Shown here: positions 54,904 to 64,000 of the stretch, piece after piece | How the letters are laid out: the number at the start of each line of letters is the position of its first letter | Numbering within the stretch: the first letter of the stretch is position 1 | Assembly: GCA_963978545.1 (NCBI GenBank) | Contig: OZ021721.1 | Coordinates: forward strand, 107,034,366 to 107,098,365 | Reading direction: 5' to 3' | Origin: Linyphia triangularis | Taxonomy: Eukaryota; Arthropoda; Arachnida; Araneae; Linyphiidae | Length of the DNA stretch: 64,000 nt | Position numbers and translations under genes: made by a program | Notes under the pieces: generated by a model | What the model saw: only the letters and a program-made list of their open reading frames with translations | What the model was told of the DNA's origin: nothing | The model's database searches: none

Positions 54904-56460
54904 GATTATTAAAGACAGGGAAACCTCTTTCTTAAAAATAGGCTATATTCGCAACCAAATAACATGATCCTGAAATGAAACAAAATAATATAAAACATTT
55001 TATGTAGCCCATTAATGTTACAAATTTCCTTTCTTTTTACTTAAATTTACAGTGCAGAATTAAGATTCAATAATTTGCTCGAGACCAATTTAACTACTGG
55101 AGTATTTACTAACCAACTAAATGTATAAAAAAAAACAATTGTGTAAAGTAATAATTTCGAAATTTCTTTAAAAAAAAAAAAAACATGAATCTAAATCGCT
55201 TGAACTAAAAGAAACAGAAATTGTAAACAAAACAAGCTACGAAAAAAACAACAACAAAAAAAAACCGCCGAATTAAGGGTCCACCCCATAAAATGTATTT
55301 CCATTGGAAGGCAAAGCTCATTTGAACTTCTAGTTACCTACTTTTACAAAATCAAGGACTCGGGACAAACCCGATTTTAAATTATGAGGCATCCAAATTA
55401 CATCTTGAATAAATAGGTTTGTTTGGGTGTTCAGCGCAGAACGTCCGTATACCCTTTCATCATAAATATGTACAAATATATATCTTATAAAATCATAATT
55501 TGGCACAGAAAAACAATTAGAAAATGGGCAGACACAGGACAGTACACAACAACAAAATAGAAATTTGGTTAGTGGTCACTTTCACTTATCTTGATTAATA
55601 GTAAAAAAAAGTAATAATATTTAGAAAATGAAAAACTTTACACAATGTAAAGCTAATATTTTTACTGGTGGTAAAATATATTTCAAAACTTATTTTAAAA
55701 CTTACTTTTTTATACAATGCAAAATTAATATTTTTACCGGTGGTAAAAAATATACTTCAAAAAGAACATTTTTTAATAAAGACAAAAAATATATTTTACT
55801 GAAATCATATTCATTCATTTTACATTTACAATGGGAAAGTTTAAGTAGAAATCCGTTTTAATTTAAAGTACAATTGAGGTAGTTGTATGCCAAGTATGTG
55901 TAATAAGCAAAAAAATAAAAGCATAATTATGGCTGTATATTTATGGCTATATAAAAGGGCCTAGAAAAAACCTTGGAAAAATTTGTTTTCAGTTTTATCG
56001 TTGCTTGTGTTTTCTTAAAGCGTTCTTGATCATAAAAATTCGTACATTAAAGAACAAGGGGGGATATTTATCTATGTATTCTTCTGAATTTTTTGCGGTT
56101 GCTTTTATTTAAAGCGGAAGTCCTAGTAAGGATCATTCCCTTTACTCACTATATTACAATCTTCTAGCCCAGCGCAATTATAATCTATTTTCCATAAACC
56201 TTGAAATTTGGTGAGTAGGTACAAAAAAGAGCATTTAATTAAATGACATAAATTATTTTCACTTAATAGCATTAATAATAATTCATTTGAAGATTGTTTA
56301 ATTTGAATTTATACAATATAGAAGTAAATAATAATTTTAAAAAAAAAAAAGCTATAAGGATCATAGGAATTCCCATTTGCGAAAAACGGTAAAACGCCGG
56401 AAAAAAAAAGGAACCTCTATTTACATCCCAATAGTCCAATAGAATGGTCCTTTTTAATGT
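54904..56460. other. AT-rich intergenic stretch
   Basis: Includes two direct copies of the AATATTTTTACTGGTGGTAAAA phrase (about 55645-55690 and 55715-55760), related to the hairpin at 53766-53862. No gene. Confidence 0.45.
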
Positions 56461-56541
56461 GCTTCCAAGTTCGAACTGAACTGAAAAGCTTCCAAGTTCG
56501 AACTGAACTGAAAAGCTTCCAAGTTCGAACTGAACTGAAAA
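56461..56541. repeat. 27-bp minisatellite, three copies
   Basis: GCTTCCAAGTTCGAACTGAA plus CTGAAAA, three times with one change in the last unit. The unit length is a multiple of three, so frames on both strands read as repeats; there is no other coding evidence. Confidence 0.9.
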
Positions 56542-57740
56542 ACTTTTCTGTTGTTTTTCTAATTGTTTTTGTTTACTCAACAACGGCTGATCAACAATCT
56601 CTTCACGTGTTATATATCTCTTCGCCTGCTTTTTCCCCCCATTTCACTTTTTTGCTAGAATATCATATTAGTTATTAGTATTTTCTAAACACTTTTCATG
56701 AAATTGAAACTACAGTATGCCTCGGGTTGCTACAAACGCAAGAAAAAAATTGAAAGACCACAGTGTAAAAAGCAGCTGAGTAACTCTATGTAGAATTTTT
56801 GAGTGCAAGACGTTTTCAAGAAATTTATTTTGATGATGAATTTTCAAAGGAGCATTTGCAATTCAGCGACTTTAATTTAAATTCTTGAACTGGTATTTTT
56901 ATGGTCGAGTAAACTTTGATGTGCACGATTTTAAACTCACCTTGTACCTATTTTAATTCTTTACCTACTTACTACTCGAACCAGGCTTTGTAACTCAGTA
57001 TTTCATAGCTAGGTCATTCTATGAAAAATCAGGAAATTGTGTAACTGGTGTTGATTACAAAAGGTATATTAATGATAGATATAATTAATTGCAGTTCAAA
57101 TTATCATAAAATATTTTTATTATTATTCAAATTTCACTCTGAAATATAGAGACATGTTGCCTATCCTGATCTACTACTGCTAACTATTTAATTTTGATTT
57201 TTTTCCATTGTTCATCAGGTTAATATTTTTAAAATTTAAAACACTTAAAATTCTTAAAACTGCATTTATATGTTAAGCAAATGTTTTAAAACACATTTAT
57301 ATATCTTATAAGTAAAGTACCTAAAGTGGTGTAGTATGACCCACATCTTGTCCTTATGCTGTTAAACTCGAACCAACAACCTTTTAAGTAAAGTTATTGT
57401 TAGTTTATTTCAAGTTTTATGCCTGTAACTAGGGCAATAGGTCACATCTGGGGACACCCAAATAAATGTCATTAAATCCTGGTCGCACTTAGTCGTAATG
57501 TACTGTTTGGATAAAGAAGTCAGCTGATGGGCAATGTTTTGTTCAGATGTAAAGAACAAGCTACAGACTAAGGTATTTATGAATAAGTTTATCAAGTTAA
57601 TTGGATCATTCTCCCAAAACAAGAAAAAACATGTTACAACATTGTATCACTCTAAAAATAAATACGAAAATAATTAACAGCATTTTAATAACTTTTCTAT
57701 GTTCCAGGCTAATCTTGAGATAAATAACTTATTAATTATA
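56542..57740. other. AT-rich intergenic stretch
   Basis: No recognisable feature. Confidence 0.4.
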
Positions 57741-57830
57741 TATAAATATATACTTTTATATATATATATACTTTTATATATATATATATACTTTTATATA
57801 TATATATATACTTTTATATATATATATATG
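57741..57830. repeat. 20-bp tandem repeat (CTTTTATATATATATATATA)n
   Basis: Four units of an AT microsatellite broken every 20 bp by CTTTT. Confidence 0.9.
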
Positions 57831-60329
57831 TTCAAAAATATATCAAACATCCAAAAGTCATTATCCTGGCTTGTTACTAAAGCCATTTAAACTATTACAA
57901 ATATAAAATAAATTAATAATACTAATTTTCCTGCAACTATTAATTAAGTTTATTAATAATTATGTGTTTTATACAAAGGAAAATAATTTCATTATTTTTC
58001 CATAATTGGAAAATTACAAAATGTTTGTCACTGAAAAAAATTTCATTGTCCTGACAGATTGCAATACACTCAATACACAAGCAAAAAAACTATCGTTTTG
58101 TTACATCCACATAATTAATTGTCCTCAGGTGAAAGAGAATGGTACATTACTTTTGTTGATATATTAGGGAGACGATAGGAATGTCGTTTCTGCGCAGGTC
58201 GATATTTGTTTGTTATTTATTAGTTCATTGTGTACTTCGAGGTTGTGCCAAAGACGCTGGTTGTTAATAACGCAACCAAAAGGTTGTTAATAACGAGGGT
58301 GATTACATTATTGATTAAAAATAAAAACTTGATAAAAATTTATCTGTTTGAATTTAATGTAAAAAAACGACATTACTTTCCATTCCCCACGTTATATATT
58401 CCTGATTATATAAGAACTGAAAAAAACAGGACAATTTATTGTACGTCAGGTAACATCCCCACTATTATATTTTCCTTTATTTAGGTTATTTTACAGAAAT
58501 AAACAGCCAAAACATTGTTTCCTAAAATCTTATGAAAATCAAAAATATGCACTAAAATTCTTATATTTTGTGTTTTTATAAGTTGTGTAATGAACTTCTT
58601 TTTTTATTTTACCTTCATTAAGTAATTATCTACATGCTTTTATTCTTCATATCACATCTGTAGACACTACTTTTCATTAAATAAAGTTCATACTTTTTAT
58701 CTCATCCACTGTGTAGTATTATTACTCTTGGTTATATCTCTTTTGATAGTAAGTATCGACATTGTGAAATAATTTTTTTTTTTTTTTTTTTAATTTCGAT
58801 CAAGTTCCTGATTTTCCATAGAAGGACCCAGCTCAAAAAATTATGAATCAATGCTATTATTTTCTGGCGGTTCCTTTATCAACTGGCAGTGAACTTGTGT
58901 ATTTTATGTAAACAAGCGTTTTGCAGTCAAAACCTGATTGGGGATAATATATAAGTATAAAATGCTATACTGATATTTTAGTTGTGTGTGTAAGTACAAG
59001 AAAAAATTAAGAATTTTGTTCATTTTAATGCATATTATCTCTTCCAATTCGTATGTTTTTTTAAATTTATACATGCTTTAAATTATTTTGAAATTACACA
59101 GCCTATGTAAACATTTAACTTTTTAACTGCACCTAATTTGATTTGTATCCCTCTTACACTTAAGTATTGATTTAAACCTGTTATACAAAAAAACAAAAAT
59201 GCAATAAAGAGAAATCGATATTAATACTTTTAATTTGCTTCCATACTTAGTTCAATACAGTTATTTTTAGTACAAGTAAGATTTTAAATAATTTTATTGG
59301 CTAAATTATTGATTTCATGCGTCAGTTTGACACATTGCAATGGAGCCCGCGGTATAAAAACTGGCTTCCCTTCCCTCCAAGTCTTAATTGAGTTCCATTT
59401 AAAAAAATTCTCAACAGATAAAAATCTCACAATAAAATGAATCGTAAATAAAATATGCAGTGTCTAATTGGATAAGAAATAGGCGGCAATATTCATGAAA
59501 ATCATAAAATATACTGCATTTTTCATAAATTATTCTAAAACATGACAAAGTTTTAATTCTTATCATTTCTTAAATCCAAGTACCAGTGAAACTTACATGA
59601 ATTTACAATGACGTATATATTTATATTTGAATTGGTTATTTTGCAAATCACTGGTACTATATTAAATTTATGAACAGAAATGGTCTTAAAAGAATCTGAA
59701 ATGCAATTCAAAACTGTTGTTTTATAAGTAAACCTTCACAATAGAGTTTGTTCTAATTGTATAAATACTAACAATTAGAATTAATCGTTAAATTGCAAGA
59801 ATTCCTAAAAAAATTATTGTATTTTAAAGCCTATATGAATTAGTCTTAAGTAACTTAGATTTGCAGAATCGCTCCAGAATATGAAAAGTTTTTTATATCC
59901 TTATTACTTTTCTGTAGAAAAAATTATAATAAACATATTTACCATTAAGGAGTAGACTATTCTTCATTGTTATCCTTCAGAAATATTATACTTAACATTA
60001 CAATTATTTTCATTTGTTACATTACGGCTTATCGGTTTTGTTTTATTTAAGTTGAGATATGTGATGAACTTTGACAAGCACTTAATTAACATGAAAATAT
60101 AAGGACATTACTTATTGAAAATAAAAATTGTTTTAACAGTTCAAATTAAATTCTAAAAATTTTGAGTCGTGGCTGATCAGTTCGTTAGTTGAGTTCATAG
60201 TGCATTGCCTGCCGGCTTGAGTAGTTGCGTTAGAGAGTTGGTGGGCATGTGACACCACACATTCAATAAAATTTAAGAATGTCCCACGAGCTAAACATTT
60301 AAAGACTTTTTTAAAAAAAATTTATATAA
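57831..60329. other. AT-rich intergenic stretch
   Basis: No gene, SINE or terminal repeats recognised over about 2.5 kb; one 22-nt T run at about 58770. Confidence 0.4.
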
Positions 60330-61020
60330 TGAAACCTGTTAACACGAAGTCGATAAAGCAGGCACATTTTTTTGTGTTAACCCTCTACAAACTGTTTAAT
60401 CTAATTAATGCAGATTTAAACTGCTAGCTATATGTGTATCTAAGATTGCTGTTTTTATATCACATCTTCATTTTTGTCAGTCCATGTCCTTGCAGGTTTA
60501 TATTGATTTACAGCATAAGCCGCTTCAATCTCTCCCCAATTTTTTAAAATCGTTGATAGAGTTCTGCTGGCAATTCCATAGTTGGCCGCAATTTTTTTTC
60601 TCTTAATAATTTATCAATTCCTTTTAAAATATTTTACTTAATTTCGAACAATGACGATTGCTGCTTCTGACTCATATTGTGAAGATTTAACATGCAAATG
60701 TGACCATGTTTAATTTACAGAAGGGGTATGTGAGACGTCACAAAACCAGTTTACTCAGGGATGTCATTTGAATTCAGCGCTGAAATTATCTCATTTTGTG
60801 GCAATTTCCTTGAAATTTGATCACACAGGCATTTTTCTGTTTCATAAGGTTTTTACTTGAGAAATGTTTTAATCTTAAGCCAAATTTCAAGTTACTGTGC
60901 GATTTTGTATTATGCGAATAAAATTTATCTGACATTTAAGCTTCATTGTACGGAAAACATCTTATATTTCTCACTAAAAAAGATTTCATGTTAAGTGATT
61001 TTGCTTTAAGAGGGTTTGAT
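60330..61020 (-). mobile_element. pogo/Tigger-like element relic
   Basis: Contains the transposase remnant at 60480-60675. Putative ends: CCTGTTAACACGAAGTCGAT at the left and the mirror of AACCCTCTTAAAGCAAAATC at the right. Ends are approximate. Confidence 0.5.
60480..60675 (-). pseudogene. pogo/Tigger transposase N-terminal fragment
   Basis: From an ATG at 60675 the minus strand reads a CENP-B/pogo-type helix-turn-helix: MSQKQQSSLFEIK, a stop codon, NILKGIDKLLREKK, then IAANYGIASRTLSTILKNW. This matches the family layout of a basic start, a first helix and the YGIS-type recognition helix. One stop interrupts it and nothing recognisable follows, so it is dead. Confidence 0.75.
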
Positions 61021-61395
61021 TAAACAAAGAAAAAAAAATTTAAAATATAAGGAATATGAGGTTGCAATAGTTTTGTTCAAGAAAGTTGTATATATTACCA
61101 CAATCAATTTTATTGACAAAAATTTAAATAAAATCATACCCACTTGCTAATATATCTGCAAATGAGCACTTGAAATTGAAATATTTATACTTGCAAATAG
61201 TTCTGGAAATATGTTTTATATTTCGAAAAATTCAAATTATTGAATTCATAATTTCTTGTACTAAATATTTATCTTGTTTATGTTTCTGAAATGAACATAA
61301 TTTTTGAGATCTACTTTATATAGTAGATCTCGAAAATTGAATTTATTTCTACTATTTATAGTAGATTTCAAAGGTAATGTTCATTTCAGAAATAC

Positions 61396-62460
61396 AGTCA
61401 AACCTCATTAATTTGAACATGCTGAAAATAAATTACAGTCGAACCTCATTAATATGAACACACTTAAAACAAATTACTGTTAAAACAAACTACATTTGTG
61501 ATCACCGTCCTATTGCATGTACAAATTATGTCATATTCTTTAAGACGAACATGCTTATTGCGAACTATCGGATTAGTCGTACTCGTATTTGAAGTCTCTA
61601 ACGGACAAACTTCCATTCAGTAAAATGAACAAAGTTTTTTCAATTGTTACCAACTTCGTCTTACCCGAAAGACATCAAACACCGGTTTTTAACTTGCTGT
61701 GATCTCCAGGAATTTGAAGGGGGTTCTACAGGAGACACTGCAACAGGGCCGAACCCTTCATTTTCTTGTTTCCTTGGAATGCTGCCTCCTTTGTTAGTTT
61801 TCTCATTAAAATTCTGGAATCTGCAACAGCCCATTCACTGGATTTGCCACTTCACATTCAGTTGCCATTCGTGAATTGTAGTCTGTACTGTCCTTGTAAA
61901 TAGATTGAAATTACCATAGAGCGTATTTTAAAATGAGTTCTAAAAGTAAAAAAAAACAAAAAAAAATTTAACTTGCCCAGCAAACTAATTTGAACCAAAA
62001 CGTAATCTTTAGTAGAAGCATCCATTATCCTTAACACTTTGTACTGATTTCTCCTGAGAAAAGTAAGACAATTTGTCAGAATGACTGAACAGTTTAGATT
62101 TAAAGACTTCTGAACTAATTGCCCAGAAGGAAACAATGTGTTACATCTGGGTTTTTTAAGAAACAATAGGGTATGTAACTTACCCTGTTAACGTACAATA
62201 TTTTTCAAAAAATTTCTCTTGTAATCTCAATAAACATTTTTATATTAGAGATCTAAAAATTGTATTTTTTTTCCTTATCAAATTCGAAATTTATGGCTTT
62301 TACTTAAATGCATTTGGAGCTAAAATTGTGGTTCAGAAAATCGTGCGAAATTCTTTTTGTTTTTAAAAAACTATTTTATTGTTTTTCAGATAAATCGAAA
62401 TACGGTTAAAACAAATTAATTTTAACGGTCCTTGGAGTTTGTTTTAATGAGGTTTGACTG
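61396..62460. mobile_element. Probable pogo/Tigger-like non-autonomous element
   Basis: Left end CAGTCAAACCTCATTAATTT, with a second, diverged copy 42 bp further (CAGTCGAACCTCATTAAT). The right end is the mirror, TTAATGAGGTTTGACTG. Flanking TA is seen at the left only. The interior has no recognised transposase. Confidence 0.6.
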
Positions 62461-62467
62461 TGTAAAC

Positions 62468-62540
62468 CAGCGTCAGCCACTACGCTGCCTGCAGGCTGGA
62501 TTTGGCCCGCGACAGATTTTTCTGCGGCCCGCCGGCGCCA
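62468..62540 (+). mobile_element. Possible hAT (Charlie-like) 5' end fragment
   Basis: CAGCGTCAGCCACTACGCTG, then GGCCCGCGAC and GGCCCGCCGG, resembles the GC-rich ends of Charlie-type hAT elements. The partner end is not in the window. Confidence 0.4.
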
Positions 62541-63898
62541 CAGAAAGAAAAAAAGCACATTTCACGGTATAGACTTTTTTCTTACATTATTGTAATTTAT
62601 CCGAAATAATGTGTTAACTATGTAGAGCAGAGTTCTCCACTATGTATCCGAAGAAAGCATGTGAAGTGGTTTTCATCAAGATTGAATACAGGTATAATTT
62701 AACTGAATCTCATTTGGACAATTTATTAAAATTGACTGCAACAAATACTCCGAAAGACATCTACTTTATCATAAAATCAAATGAACGATTTCTACCAATT
62801 GATATCAACTAAAACGGAGTAATCTGGAAGTGCAGTTTAAATACTTTTATTAAAAGTTAGGTCAAGTCGCTTTGTCACGTTGAAATAAAAGATTCCCTTC
62901 TTTTTAAGACTTTAATTTACTAATAATGAAAACTATTATTTTTTAATTAGTTTAAAAAATAGAATCAAATATCAGGTGTAATTTTATTAAGATAAAAAAA
63001 ATATATATGTAATAGAAATCCTTTTTTAGAACCGACAGTTAAATTAATTCCTCTTTCCAAAGCACAAAACCCTCTTTAATCAATTCATTCAACAACTTAT
63101 TTAGGATAACTTCCCACGCCAATTTAATGTGTGAGATCTTTACGGAGTCAGCAGTCTTGTTAGTCATTTCCCATAATTAGTATTCCGTTCTGGCGCCAAT
63201 ATGCTTGCCTTCTCACTACAATGTTTATTATATAAAATTGTTAACTCAGCGTTTCTCACGCTGCCAGATTTTTTAGATAACTATGTTCTCTGTTCGACAT
63301 TACTATGTAGGACATTCTATTCCCTGTCATTATGTTGTAAAGACGTAACTTTAACGCTCTCTCTCTCTCCGGGTTTAACTTTGATTTATGGTTTATATCT
63401 TAATAAATGTTTTATATTGTTAAAAATTGACTCTTCACTATGGCTCCATGACCACGCTGCAATAACCTTAATTAAAATGGATTAATTCTTTACATAAGTC
63501 GACAGGATTGTCCTGTCGTGAAGCCCCACGATGAGGTTTAAAATTTTCTTGTGATTATCTTTTTCTTTAAATTTAACTTAAACGCCGAAGAGAGAAGAGA
63601 AGATGAAAAACCTGCGCATCGGGCACCCAACGGACTATGACGCTTTGAAAGACTGTTTTATCTTTTAATTCTTTTTCAACCTTTTGACCGATATGCAAAT
63701 ATCAAGAGAGACTTCTCCTAGCTGATGTTTCGTTTCGACACTACTTTTCGAGAACCGCTCGCATTGGACTGACAGACGTTCACCAGGTTCTTCGTGTTTA
63801 CCATGCCCAGTATGTGCTCAACTGCCGGATTTTTTACCATCTCACCACCAATTCTCCGTCCCGGTGGGCCGGCAAATTCATAGCCATGATTTGGTCAT
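62541..63898. other. Intergenic stretch
   Basis: Mostly AT-rich. A perfect hairpin CGACAGGA-TTG-TCCTGTCG is at 63500-63518 and a (CT)n run near 63357. The part after 63100 is less AT-rich and has TATA- and AATAAA-like phrases, but no LTR boundaries were found. Confidence 0.4.
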
Positions 63899-64000
63899 GT
63901 TCCTCTACCACCACTTCCATGTCTACTAATGTGCCAGTGTTCCTCTACAACCATTTCCATGTCTACTAATGTGCCAGCGTTCCTCTGCCGCCGGATGCCA
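63899..64000. repeat. 40-bp minisatellite, cut by the window end
   Basis: GTTCCTCTACCACCACTTCC plus ATGTCTACTAATGTGCCAGT at 63899 and 63939, and the start of a third, diverging unit at 63979. Confidence 0.85.

Noticed and set aside
56272..56583. Frame with three SFSVQFELG-like repeats
   Set aside because: Both strands read as repeats because the 27-bp minisatellite unit is a multiple of three; no other coding evidence.
63100..63480. Possible solo LTR
   Set aside because: TATA- and AATAAA-like phrases are present, but no TG...CA boundaries or target duplication could be defined.

Overview
The window looks like AT-rich, repeat-dense nuclear DNA of an arthropod. The mix of tRNA-derived SINEs with a (CCAA)n tail, two Ty3/gypsy elements, several kinds of DNA-transposon relics and an intronless glycogen-targeting PP1 subunit gene would suit a chelicerate such as a spider, but that is inference; no sequence here fixes the taxon. 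There are no operons, CRISPR arrays, rRNA genes or true tRNA genes.

Host coding content: one convincing gene, on the minus strand at 8897-9823. It encodes a 308-residue glycogen-targeting regulatory subunit of protein phosphatase 1 (PPP1R3 family) with an RVxF-type PP1-docking motif and a CBM21 domain. A splice acceptor sits just upstream of its start codon, so a 5' UTR intron is likely.

Retrotransposons: two full-length Ty3/gypsy elements. Element 1 (17069-23000) has 465-bp LTRs that are identical by eye, an ATAT target duplication, a CCHC Gag broken by one in-frame TAA, and an intact Pol. Element 2 (30005-35723) has identical 515-bp LTRs, a GTTC target duplication, an intact Gag with an unusual C-H-C-C knuckle, and an intact Pol; it resembles the CsRn1 clade. 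Both have pol in the -1 frame and a canonical -1 slippery heptamer at the gag/pol overlap (GTTAAAC and AAAAAAA). Both look very young.

DNA transposons and MITEs: three non-autonomous hAT-like elements with perfect 8-bp target duplications (23899, 52649, 54498); four copies of a ~200-bp TTAA-flanked piggyBac-type MITE (14634, 25896, 40518, 45795); a different 865-bp TTAA-flanked element (29060); two ~240-bp fold-back MITEs starting CAGG(G/T)TGATTA (25281, 27518); a 1-kb element with GGCCTCTTTCACACGAG ends (39079); a Tc1-like transposase pseudogene (10377); and pogo/Tigger-like remains (60330-62460). Several other fold-back repeats are listed.

SINEs: seven copies of a ~185-bp tRNA-derived family (SINE-A), five with clear 12-13 bp target duplications, and three copies of a second family (SINE-B). 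Both end in (CCAA)n, as do several short fragments.

The 46.9-54.5 kb part is an old, partly duplicated non-coding tract carrying six matches or near matches to the CTCF core motif. The remaining sequence is AT-rich intergenic DNA with microsatellites and three clear minisatellites. Alignments and identities were judged by eye.
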